From positions 434,001 through 498,000 of the forward strand of contig NZ_CBDCEO010000013.1 of assembly GCF_965215815.1 (NCBI RefSeq): a DNA stretch of 64,000 bases. Direction: 5' to 3'. Source of the stretch: Poriferisodalis sp965215815 (GTDB lineage: Bacteria > Actinomycetota > Acidimicrobiia > Acidimicrobiales > Poriferisodalaceae). The notes under the pieces were generated by a model, which was not told the DNA's origin, did no database searches, and worked only from the letters and a program-made list of their open reading frames with translations. The translations under genes were made by a program, and so were the position numbers. Below are positions 49,170 to 57,373 of the stretch, in pieces; position 1 is the stretch's first letter, and every line of letters begins with the position of its first letter.

Positions 49170-51731
49170 TCAGATGAACAGGCCCGTGCCGATGCCTTCG
49201 GCTACTTCGTCGAAGTCGTAGCCGACTTCGGTCCATACGTCGAAGTTGTGCTCGCCCAGGTAGGCGGGGCTGAGATGGCGCGGGAACCAACGCTGGCCGT
49301 TCCACAGCCCGGCGAAAGCATCGACGGTGCGCTCGCCGAACACTGCATGGTCCACGGGTTGCCAGAAGCCACGAGCCGCGTGCTGGGGATCGTCGGCGAA
49401 CAACTGGTGGGAGCTCTGCACCGGTCCCGCAGGAACACCTGCGGCCTGCAAGGCCTCCGCCGCCTCGACAGCAGTGCGCCCCGCTGCCCATTCGCCGAGC
49501 ACCTGGTCGATGACCGTGCGGCGATCGCGACGGCCTTGCCCGGTGGCGAGCGTCGGATCGTCGAGTCGGAGGTCGGCCAACATGCCCGAGAGGCCCAGCC
49601 ACTGCGCCGGCTCGGTCACGGTCACCGCCACGAAGCCATCGCTGCACGCGTACACCTCGTTGGGAACGTGGTCGGCAATGCCGTCGCGGTTGCCTTCGGG
49701 TCGAGGCGGCGACACGCCGGCCGACTGGCGGATGATTGCCGCTCCGATGGCGTAGGTGCCCACTTCGAGCTGCGCCATGTCGATGCGCTGCCCCTCGCCG
49801 GTGCGCTCGCGGGCATACAGCGCACCGACCGTCGAGACTGCTGCGGCGAAGCCCGCCAGGTGGTCATTGAGCGAGAAGCCCGGACCGACGTCGCCGCGGT
49901 CGGCGAAATTCGTCAGGTGCGTGATGCCGCATACCGCATGCACCGTCGGCGCATACGAGATGACATGCCGCCACGGTCCGTCGTGGCCGCAGCCCGACAT
50001 CGTCACGTAGACGAGCCGCGGGTTCCACTCGTGGACGGTTTCCCAGTCGAGACCCCACGCGTCCAGCACTCCGGCGCTGAAGTTCTCGATGAGCACATCG
50101 CAGGACTCGATCAGCCGCCGGGCCGCAGCCAGCGCGTCGGGATGCTTCATGTCGAGCGTGGCGCTGCGCTTGGAGCGGTTCCACACGAAGTAGTAGGGGA
50201 AGTCGGGCGAGTTGACGAGCGTGGAGCGCTCCTCGCTCTGAATGCGAATCACGTCGGCACCCAGATCGCCGAGCAGCTTCGTGGCAGACGGTCCGGCGAG
50301 CACCCAGGTGAAATCGGCCACGCGAATCCCGTCAAGCGGGCGATGGTCGCCGTCGTGTACGCGTGATGCTTCGCCGACCGGGCCAGCGGAAACGCCCGCA
50401 GTTTCGCGGGCGGTTGCACCGCTCGCATCATCGGCCGTGTCGCGGCCGGTGGCCCCATTTCGGGCTTCGCTGGCCGGTGCCGCCCATGACGCCAAGATCT
50501 CGTCGAGGGGCGTGTCGAGGGCGGCCGGCGGGCTCGGCGGGATCGATCCAGACCTGCCGGCGTCGCTCCAGCGCACCAGACGGCCCGGCACGCGCACCGG
50601 CCCTGCCCCGCCCGTCGCTGACCCTGCGGGCACATGCGAGCCGTTTGCAGCAATCCTCCCCGGCGCTGCTACCTCGGCGAAGAACTCTCGGTAAGCGAAC
50701 TGCGGGTTTACGGACACCTCGGCAATATCCAGCACGCCACCGAAGGCGACATGGCGCTCCTGCGCCTCCCACCACACTTCGCGAGCATCACGCGGCGCTA
50801 TCCAGCGCCGGACGGCGTCCATGACCTCGGTCACGTCCATCAGCACGTCCGCTGGGTCCGCGCCGACCCACCGCGCAACCTCGTCAAAGCCGGTCTCGAC
50901 CATCCATTCGAACAGCAGATCGGGTGTCGGGGTCGGCGTGATCATGACGTAGCCGCCGTCGCCGCCTCGACACTCGGCGAGGTCGTATGCACCGAGCCAG
51001 TGCAGGGCGCCCTGCCGGGGAGCCACCTTGGGCAGGGGCAACACGTCGTCGAAGAAGTACTGCATGAACAGGTTCTCGATCGAGCCGGTGACCGTCTCGT
51101 GAATGGACAGGTCGACGTGCGCGCCCCGACCTGTCCAACGTGCCGACAGTGCCGCGGCAACTCCCGAGGTCGCCGCCACGAACCCCGCGTAGTTGTAGGC
51201 CTGCCGGCCCCACACGTTGAGGGGGCGGTCAGGCAGACCCGTGAGCGCCATCATCCCGCCCATGGCGGCCGACACCAGATCGGAGCCCAGCCACTGCGCC
51301 AGCGGGCCCGTACGCCCGAACGGCGTGATCGACACTTGCACCAGCGCTGGGTTGTCAGTGGCCGCTGCCGCGTAGTCGATGCCCAGTTCGGCCAGCCGCC
51401 CGGGGCGTTCGGTTTCGATCACTAAATCGGCTGCCGCAGTCAGCCGCCGGTAGGCGTCGCGACCCTCGGCAGTGCTCACGTCCAACCGGCAGCGGCGCTT
51501 GCCGCCGTCGTACCACCAATCGGCCACACCACCGAGCGCGGCCGCAGCCCGATCAGCCAGCGGCAAGCCCGGCGAACCGGTTCCGACCCGCACCACGTCG
51601 GCGCCCAGTTCGGTCAGCAGCTTCGTTGCGAAGCGGCCCGAATCGCCGGTCAGGTCGACGACGCGCAGTCCCGACAGCGCTCCCTGAACCGTCGACGGGT
51701 CCCGGCTCTGTCGCGGGGAGGGCTGGTTCAT
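49170..51731 (-). CDS. Fused double-domain family III CoA-transferase, copy 3
   Basis: 853 residues with two CoA-transferase III domains, about residues 17-410 and 470-845. The starts are GLRVVDLTGDSGRFATKLLTELGADVVRV and GIRVADFTWVLAGPSATKLLGDLGADVIRI. The GxGxxxD elements are GRGAHVDLSIHE and GEGQRIDMAQLE. A low-complexity Ala/Thr/Gly linker joins the domains (residues about 410-465). It is the most divergent of the three copies; its first-domain element lacks the Gln of GQ. It lies alone on the minus strand and its substrate is unknown. Confidence 0.9.
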   Translation of the reverse strand: MNQPSPRQSRDPSTVQGALSGLRVVDLTGDSGRFATKLLTELGADVVRVGTGSPGLPLADRAAAALGGVADWWYDGGKRRCRLDVSTAEGRDAYRRLTAAADLVIETERPGRLAELGIDYAAAATDNPALVQVSITPFGRTGPLAQWLGSDLVSAAMGGMMALTGLPDRPLNVWGRQAYNYAGFVAATSGVAAALSARWTGRGAHVDLSIHETVTGSIENLFMQYFFDDVLPLPKVAPRQGALHWLGAYDLAECRGGDGGYVMITPTPTPDLLFEWMVETGFDEVARWVGADPADVLMDVTEVMDAVRRWIAPRDAREVWWEAQERHVAFGGVLDIAEVSVNPQFAYREFFAEVAAPGRIAANGSHVPAGSATGGAGPVRVPGRLVRWSDAGRSGSIPPSPPAALDTPLDEILASWAAPASEARNGATGRDTADDASGATARETAGVSAGPVGEASRVHDGDHRPLDGIRVADFTWVLAGPSATKLLGDLGADVIRIQSEERSTLVNSPDFPYYFVWNRSKRSATLDMKHPDALAAARRLIESCDVLIENFSAGVLDAWGLDWETVHEWNPRLVYVTMSGCGHDGPWRHVISYAPTVHAVCGITHLTNFADRGDVGPGFSLNDHLAGFAAAVSTVGALYARERTGEGQRIDMAQLEVGTYAIGAAIIRQSAGVSPPRPEGNRDGIADHVPNEVYACSDGFVAVTVTEPAQWLGLSGMLADLRLDDPTLATGQGRRDRRTVIDQVLGEWAAGRTAVEAAEALQAAGVPAGPVQSSHQLFADDPQHAARGFWQPVDHAVFGERTVDAFAGLWNGQRWFPRHLSPAYLGEHNFDVWTEVGYDFDEVAEGIGTGLFI

Positions 51732-51772
51732 GACGGCCCGAAGCTAGCCCCGCGACTGCTCACGGAGTCAGG

Positions 51773-52300
51773 TCACACAAGCGGTGCTCTGTGGGTCATA
51801 CCGTCGATGACGTTGATCGCGCTGTTGAACTCATACACACCACGACGATCAACATCTACAGCCTCGAGTCCAAACTTCCTGGTCTTGGCCAAAGACTTGA
51901 CCAGGTCGGGATCAGGCGAAGGGTTGACGACGTCAAGGTCCAAGTTCGGAGGCGCTTTTCGGAGTCGAGCAGCCGCGAAGGCCGCATACAGCGGAAGGAA
52001 TACACCGACCTGTAGAAAGTGCAGGCGGGATATTGGGTCTTGCGGGCATGAGCATGCAACTATCGCCGCTTGGATTTCTGCTGTGGCTCAACCGGCGACG
52101 AATACGTTCTGCGATAGGAGCCACGCAGCCTCGTCCTCATGCGTGGCGATGCACGGTCAACTTGGCGTCACGGCATCGCCAAACGACACTCGGACGTATG
52201 GAACGGGCAGAAGATCAAGCGCCAGCGACGCGTTTCGATCACGTTTCGCACTATCGCTGATCTGATGCCTGCGCAGACCTGACGCAGAGTTCAGTGTCGG
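51773..52300 (-). pseudogene. Decayed protein-coding gene with two in-frame TGA codons
   Basis: One minus-strand frame, ending at the TGA 51773-51775, reads like a real protein: ASLALDLLPVPYVRVSFGDA, then TGA, then THEDEAAWLLSQNVFVAG, then TGA, then ATAEIQAAIVAC, HFLQVGVFLPLYAAFAAARL, DLDVVNPSPDPDLVK and FGLEAVDVDRRGVYEFNSAI. The two TGA codons could each be one step from TGG or CGA. GC at third positions is clearly lower than in neighbouring genes. I do not recognise the family. This fills most of the 658-base gap between the CoA-transferase and the HNH gene; I see nothing else in that gap. Confidence 0.55.
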
Positions 52301-52389
52301 GGTGGCGCAGGTGTCGGGTGGAGCAGGTGTCGGCATGGGTGCGGTGATGCCGTTGGGGAGGTCATTTCGAGGCTTTCGTATGACACCCC

Positions 52390-54105
52390 ATGTTTACAGT
52401 CATTGTCATGAAGCGCTCAGACGTTCGCAGCGATTTGGCGGCGGGAACGCCGACCGGTTCCGTACCGGTGAGCGGCGCGGCTGTGGCCCTGCCGACCGCG
52501 CTGTCGTCGCCGGCTGAGCCGGAGTCGCCGGTTGAGCCAGTGTCGCCGGTTGAGCCAGTGTCGCCGGTTGAGCCAGTGTCGCCGGTTGAGCCAGTGTCGC
52601 CGGTTGAGCCAGTGTCGCCGGTTGAGCCAGTGTCGCCGGTTGAGCCAGTGTCGCCGGTTGAGCCAGTGTCGCCGGTTGAGCCAGTGTCGCCGGTTGAGCC
52701 AGTGTTGCCGGTTGAGCCAGTGTTGCCGGTTGGGCCAGTGTTGTCGGTTGAGGGCGTGTTGTCGGTTCTGTGCGGGGCGCGTGACGTGGTCACTAGAGCG
52801 TCGCGGGTGCCGCTAGGCGATGCCGGCTGCGACACGCTCGCTGATGTCATCGCCGCCGCGGCACGGCTGCGCTCAGCCACAGACGCAGTGCTGCTCGCTG
52901 CGACCGCCGCACTCGAGGCCGCCCGTGCGGGTTCTGGCCGCACCGCGTTGCGGGACCGGGCGCGTGTGAGCAAACGCGAAGCCAAGCGCACCGTGGAGGT
53001 CGGCGAGCAGGTCGCGCAGATGCCGAACGTGGCTCGCGGCCTCGCGGTGGGCGAGCTGAACGTCGAGCACGCGGCGGTGCTGGCCGACGCTGCCAGACGC
53101 ACCAGCCCTGATGCGGTCGATTCTGCGGCAGAGCTGCTCGAAGCCGCCGCGGTGGTGTCGCCCGAGACACTGCGCGATCAGGCCCGCAAGTTCGCGGCCC
53201 GCCACGATCCCGCTGCTGCTGAGTCCGAGCTGGGTCGTCAGCGCCGTGAGCGCTGTGCTTCGTTGTTTGTCGATGAGTCCAGCGGGATGGGTGTGCTGCA
53301 CGCCGAGTTCGACCCGGTCAGCTTCGCGCTGGTGCGTCAGGCACTCGAGAACTACAACGACGCCCTGTGGCGTCTCGACGGGGGACGCGACGGCACACCC
53401 AACCAGATCCGCGACAACCGCCAGCGTCTCGCCGACAGCCTCTTCGAGATCGTCACCGACCGCAACGCCCTGGCCGCCATCGAGCATCCCGCCGCACACG
53501 GCCACAACGGCGAAGCCGAACTCCGCCGAGACGGCGGGGATAGCGATGCGATGCTGGGCGGGGACGGCGATGTCGCCTCGGAAAGCCCGGCGGATCGCTC
53601 AGTCGATCGGTGGCGGCCTGCGCAGGCACCCAACCAGCTCGTGATCATCGCCGAAATCGGCGTCATCGACGGCACCAAACCCGACGGAACCTGCGAACTC
53701 CTCGGCGCCGGACCAGTCCCGCCATCAATCCTGGACAACCTCTCACCTGACACGCGCATCAGCGGCGCACTGTTCGACACCAACGGAGAGATCCTGTGGC
53801 TGGGACGCAGCCGCCGACACGCCAGCGTCGCCCAGCAGTTCGCCGTCGCAATACGCGACCGCGGCTGCGTGCTGTGCCGCGCACCCATGCACCGCTGCCG
53901 CAATCATCACGTCGACGAATGGGCAGCCGACAACGGCACCACCGACGTCCCGAATCTCGCAGCCCTGTGCGGCGACTGCCACAACAAGCTCCACAACAAC
54001 AACGAGCGCCTAGCGCGGCGCCTCGCACCCCGCCGATGGACCACCACACCCCGCACCCACACCACCGGCCAAACCAGCCACACGACTGCGACAGGACCCC
54101 CGTGA
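52390..54105 (+). CDS. DUF222/13E12-type HNH endonuclease-like protein with a PVEPVS repeat
   Basis: 571 residues. Residues about 40-120 are a hexapeptide repeat PVEPVS encoded by an 18-bp minisatellite. The DUF222 helical domain spans about 130-330 (VSKREAKRTVEVGEQVAQMPN, LAVGELNVEHAAVLADAARRT). The C-terminal HNH region is CVLCRAPMHRCRNHHVDEWAADN then NLAALCGDCHNKLHN, with the C-x2-C pairs, the HH and the Asn of the fold. This family is multi-copy in actinobacterial genomes, often linked to mobile DNA, and its true role is uncertain. Starts at 52390 and 52408 are both possible; neither has a strong ribosome site. Confidence 0.85.
   Translation: MFTVIVMKRSDVRSDLAAGTPTGSVPVSGAAVALPTALSSPAEPESPVEPVSPVEPVSPVEPVSPVEPVSPVEPVSPVEPVSPVEPVSPVEPVSPVEPVSPVEPVLPVEPVLPVGPVLSVEGVLSVLCGARDVVTRASRVPLGDAGCDTLADVIAAAARLRSATDAVLLAATAALEAARAGSGRTALRDRARVSKREAKRTVEVGEQVAQMPNVARGLAVGELNVEHAAVLADAARRTSPDAVDSAAELLEAAAVVSPETLRDQARKFAARHDPAAAESELGRQRRERCASLFVDESSGMGVLHAEFDPVSFALVRQALENYNDALWRLDGGRDGTPNQIRDNRQRLADSLFEIVTDRNALAAIEHPAAHGHNGEAELRRDGGDSDAMLGGDGDVASESPADRSVDRWRPAQAPNQLVIIAEIGVIDGTKPDGTCELLGAGPVPPSILDNLSPDTRISGALFDTNGEILWLGRSRRHASVAQQFAVAIRDRGCVLCRAPMHRCRNHHVDEWAADNGTTDVPNLAALCGDCHNKLHNNNERLARRLAPRRWTTTPRTHTTGQTSHTTATGPP
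52525..52740. repeat. 18-bp minisatellite, 12 units, inside the HNH gene
   Basis: TCGCCGGTTGAGCCAGTG is repeated without change ten times from 52525 to 52704, then two TTGCCG variants follow to 52740. Degenerate units flank both ends (52507-52524 and 52741-52758). Each unit codes for SPVEPV, so copy-number change keeps the frame. Confidence 0.95.
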
Positions 54106-54134
54106 ACCCACCCCTCGCAGCCAGCGACACCACC

Positions 54135-54226
54135 ACCAACGCCAGCCACACCAGCCACACGACCACACCTGGCGATACACCCACCAACGCCAGCGACACC
54201 AGCCACACGACCACACCTGGCTACAG
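54135..54226. repeat. 48-bp tandem repeat in the tail after the HNH gene
   Basis: ACCAACGCCAGC and the following run to CACACCTGGC appear at 54135 and again at 54183. The repeat lies in a 56-residue Thr/His/Ser-rich frame whose GTG (54102) overlaps the HNH stop and which runs to 54272. It looks like a frameshifted extension of the HNH protein's Thr/His-rich tail. Confidence 0.6.
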
Positions 54227-54249
54227 GGCGAACGTTTGCGGACACAGCA

Positions 54250-54966
54250 CTAGCGAGCTGCGGCCGCCATGAAATTTCGGTAGAGCTGCTCGGCGTCGGC
54301 GGCGAAGCTGTCTATGCGGCGATCAGTGTCAGCTGCGAGCACATCCAGAGAGCCGGGACCCAGCGTCGATTCCAGGGCTTCGCGGTAGACGTCGATCTCG
54401 CCCCAGTTGCGCACCGTGTCGTCCTCAACCTCCACGTGGTACTGCATCGACCAGGCATGCGGCCCGACTCGCATCGCCTGCACCCGGCACTGCGGTGAAC
54501 TTGCGAGCACCACCGCGTCATCGGGAGGCTGCGCCACCTGCACCGAGTGCCACTGCAGCGCGTACTGACGGTCTCCCATCTGGTCGAAGATCGAGTCGTC
54601 CCGACCTTCGGGCGTGAGTTCCACAGCCAAGACCCCGATCTCGGGCGGGCGTTGCGGTCCGCAGGTCCCCCCGAGAGCGTCGGCCAGCAATTGGTGCCCC
54701 AAGCACAGCCCTAGGAAGGGACGCTGCAGCTCTCGCACCCAGCGACGTATGGCCCGCTTCTCGGGCACCAGCCACGGGCAATCCTCCACATCCCACACGT
54801 CCATCGGGCCGCCCATCACCCACATGGCGTCGTAGTCCTCCAATGGCGGGATGGGCTCGCCCTCGTCGAGTTCCACCGCGGTCCACTCGACGTCGTCGGC
54901 CCGCAGGAAATCGCGCAGCCGGCCCGGATGCTCGCAGTCGATGTGCTGGAGAACGAGGAGCCGCAT
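54250..54966 (-). CDS. Class I glutamine amidotransferase-like protein (GMP synthase-like GATase)
   Basis: 238 residues of the class I GATase fold. The nucleophile elbow is LGLCLGHQLLADAL near residue 85 (catalytic Cys), and the His/Glu pair is in SMQYHVEVEDD near residue 180. The oxyanion-side strand is VMGGPMDVWD. Stand-alone relatives without a synthetase domain act as glutaminase-like or gamma-glutamyl hydrolase-like enzymes on small molecules; the substrate is not evident. The ATG at 54964-54966 (MRLLVLQH) is preferred over a GTG 18 bases upstream, because the chain then begins with the first beta-strand and has a GGGGG site. Its 3' end overlaps the low-complexity tail of the converging HNH region. 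Confidence 0.85.
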   Translation of the reverse strand: MRLLVLQHIDCEHPGRLRDFLRADDVEWTAVELDEGEPIPPLEDYDAMWVMGGPMDVWDVEDCPWLVPEKRAIRRWVRELQRPFLGLCLGHQLLADALGGTCGPQRPPEIGVLAVELTPEGRDDSIFDQMGDRQYALQWHSVQVAQPPDDAVVLASSPQCRVQAMRVGPHAWSMQYHVEVEDDTVRNWGEIDVYREALESTLGPGSLDVLAADTDRRIDSFAADAEQLYRNFMAAAAR

Positions 54967-55025
54967 CGCCCCCGTTGCTACCACGCCCCGTGCTCGCTCT
55001 TGGGCGAAATCGGCGCCTCAGGCCG

Positions 55026-55080
55026 TCACGGCGCCGTGCACAGGCCGGCGTAGCTGTTGATGGCGGTGAGGCTGGACGGT
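55026..55080 (-). pseudogene. Tail remnant of a second copy of the beta-lactamase-fold esterase
   Basis: Immediately downstream of the esterase stop, the minus strand reads LTAINSYAGLCTAP and stop (55026-55028), closely matching the esterase end DTAIGSLAGLCTTPA. Only the last 15 or so codons exist, so it is a leftover of a tandem duplicate. Confidence 0.5.
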
Positions 55081-55102
55081 CACACCCTTGGCAAGCCTGC
55101 GG

Positions 55103-56242
55103 TCAGGCGGGCGTCGTGCACAGACCGGCGAGGCTGCCAATCGCCGTATCGCGGCGCGGCTGGCGCACCTCGTGCTCGTCGTAGCCGTTGGTGGTGTAGC
55201 CGAACGACAGGCCCGTAGCCGGATCGGCCCAGGCCAGCTGCCCGCCCGCGCCGTTGTGTCCGAAGGCCATCGGCGACACCGTGCGGCCCAGCCCGCGCAT
55301 GTTCGACATCCCGTCGTCGCCTGCCAGGAAGAGCCCGATCGAGCGATTGGCGGGCATGCCCATCGGGTCGGGCAGGGTGTTGCGCACCTCGCCGGTGCCG
55401 ATGGCCAGCATCTCGGGATCCCACAGTCCATCCGGGTTGCCCAGTAGGCCCTGGTAGAAGAGCGCCACGTCGACGGCGGTGCCGAACGCCCCGCCGCCGG
55501 GCACACCGACCTCGCGCACCGACGGCTCGTTGAAGCGCAGGATCGCTTCGTTGGTGACCTCGGTCATCGGCAGCTCGCGGACGCCGAACGTCGCCTCGAG
55601 CTCGTCGGGTGTGGCCGGCTCGCCCACGAGGATCAGCTCGGCGATGCCGTCCTGGTCCTTGGGTGCCAGACCCAGCAGGCGAGGCAAACCCAACGGCCCG
55701 GTGACCCGGCTGTGCACCTCGTCGCGAAAGTCGTTGCCAGTGACCGCGTTGATGATCTCAGCCAGCACCCAATGCGCGGAGGTGGGGTGGTACTCGTACC
55801 TGGTGCCGGGCTCCCAATTCAGCCGCCAGTTCGCCATGGCCTTGAGCCGCGACTCAGAGGTATCCCACTGCGGCGGCTTGAGCGGCGCATGCGGGAAGCC
55901 CGACATGTGCAACATCACCTGTTCGACGGTGATCTGGTCCTTGCCGTTCTCGCCGAACGGCGGCACATAGCTGGCCGCGGTGGCATCGAGCTCCACCGTT
56001 CCCTCACTGATCAGCTGCCACATCGTCGAAGCCACATACGGCTTGGTTGCCGAGAAGATGCAGTAGCGAGTGTCGTCGGTGGCGTCGCCGTAGGTGGCCT
56101 GCGCCACGATCTCGCCCCCGAAGCCGACGGCCACCTGGCAGCTCGGCAGGAGTCCCGATTCGACTTCTCGCTTGCAGCGATCCAGCAGCGTGTCGACGCG
56201 GGCTTGTTGGACAGTGGTTGCAGTGTCAGTTGTAGTGCTCAC
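55103..56242 (-). CDS. Beta-lactamase-fold serine hydrolase/esterase (class C-like)
   Basis: 379 residues. The SxxK catalytic motif is FSATKPYVAS near residue 65 (Ser and Lys), the Tyr motif is YEYHPTSAHW near residue 148, and the third motif is FGHNGAGGQ near residue 335. The HxG form is that of class C-like esterases (EstB type) and D-aminopeptidases rather than true beta-lactamases. No signal peptide is visible, so it is probably cytoplasmic and cleaves an ester, amide or lactone of a small molecule. It is divergent from the F420-type oxidoreductase, 165 bases apart. Confidence 0.88.
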   Translation of the reverse strand: MSTTTDTATTVQQARVDTLLDRCKREVESGLLPSCQVAVGFGGEIVAQATYGDATDDTRYCIFSATKPYVASTMWQLISEGTVELDATAASYVPPFGENGKDQITVEQVMLHMSGFPHAPLKPPQWDTSESRLKAMANWRLNWEPGTRYEYHPTSAHWVLAEIINAVTGNDFRDEVHSRVTGPLGLPRLLGLAPKDQDGIAELILVGEPATPDELEATFGVRELPMTEVTNEAILRFNEPSVREVGVPGGGAFGTAVDVALFYQGLLGNPDGLWDPEMLAIGTGEVRNTLPDPMGMPANRSIGLFLAGDDGMSNMRGLGRTVSPMAFGHNGAGGQLAWADPATGLSFGYTTNGYDEHEVRQPRRDTAIGSLAGLCTTPA

Positions 56243-56407
56243 GGCCTTGGCCTATCACCCGCGGCTACCGTCGCGCACGGCATCGGACGCGAGCGAAGCG
56301 TTGCTCGCACGATGAGGACGGCCCGACCGCAACGGTGCGCTCGCGGACGCCGCGGATGCCTGTCACACCACCGCTGTAGGCATTCGACAACCGACGAAGG
56401 GGACGCA

Positions 56408-57340
56408 ATGAGCGACAGCACACCGGCCGACGGCAAGATCGAGTTCGGGCTGGCGATCCGCCGCAGCGACGACATCGCCGGCCAAGCCCGCGAGATCGAG
56501 GCGCTCGGGTACGACTACGCCACCACCGGCGAGCACGTGTTCTTCCACGTGCCGACGTCCAACGCCTTCATCTCGCTGGCAGTCGCGGCAGGTGCCACCA
56601 CGACGCTCAAGCTGATGTCGTCCATCACGCTCATCCCGCTCTACCCGGCTGCGCTGTGCGCCAAGCTGAGCGCGGCGCTGGATGTGGCGTCGGGAGGGCG
56701 ATTCCACCTCGGCGTGGGGGTCGGCGGCGAGATGCCTTCCGAGTTCGAAGCCTGCGGCGTGCCGGTGCGTGAACGCGGCGCCCGCACCAACGAGGCGCTC
56801 GAGATCATCCAGCGGCTGTGGACAGAGGACAATGTGACCTTCGAGGGGCGCTTCAACACGCTGTCGGGCGTGACGCTCGCGCCCAAGCCCGCCTCGCCGC
56901 CGCCGATCTGGGTGTCGGGCCGCCAAGACGCTGCGTGGAAGCGCGCGGCTCGCTACGGCGACGGCTGGCTGCCGTACATGTACACGCCCGAACGCCTGGC
57001 GCAATCGATCGAAGCAATTGCGGGGTACCGGCAGGACGAGGGCAACCCCACACCGGTTGAATCGGGCATGTTCGTGTTCTTCTGCTGCCATGAGGACAAC
57101 GACACCGCCGTCGAGTACGCCGCCGAACGGCTGTCCAAGCAGTACGCCCAGGATTTCTCCCAGCTCGTGCACAAGTTCGCCATCGCCGGCGACCCAGACC
57201 GCTGCGTTGCACGCCTGCGCGAGTACATCGACGCCGGGGCGCGCACCGTCGTGCTCAGCGCAGCCTCCCCGATGCACTACATAGAGGAGAGCGAGCGCTT
57301 TATGGCCGCTGAAGTGCTTCCGCGGATCCGCGGCCAGTAA
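56408..57340 (+). CDS. LLM-class (luciferase-like) F420-type oxidoreductase
   Basis: 310 residues of the luciferase-like TIM barrel: FGLAIRRSDDIAGQAREIEALGYD, TGEHVFFHVP, MSSITLIPLYPAALCAKLSAALDVASGGRFHLGVGVGG (the signature helix-strand) and APKPASPPPIWVSGRQDAAWKRAARYGDGWLPYMYTP. Actinobacterial members mostly use cofactor F420, some FMN. It would oxidise or reduce a carbon substrate. Start ATG 56408 with GAAGGGGA eight bases upstream. The acyl-CoA ligase follows by 33 bases and is probably in the same operon. Confidence 0.88.
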   Translation: MSDSTPADGKIEFGLAIRRSDDIAGQAREIEALGYDYATTGEHVFFHVPTSNAFISLAVAAGATTTLKLMSSITLIPLYPAALCAKLSAALDVASGGRFHLGVGVGGEMPSEFEACGVPVRERGARTNEALEIIQRLWTEDNVTFEGRFNTLSGVTLAPKPASPPPIWVSGRQDAAWKRAARYGDGWLPYMYTPERLAQSIEAIAGYRQDEGNPTPVESGMFVFFCCHEDNDTAVEYAAERLSKQYAQDFSQLVHKFAIAGDPDRCVARLREYIDAGARTVVLSAASPMHYIEESERFMAAEVLPRIRGQ

Positions 57341-57373
57341 CCGGCCTCGCCCAAACGCAGGGGTGAAGATCAA

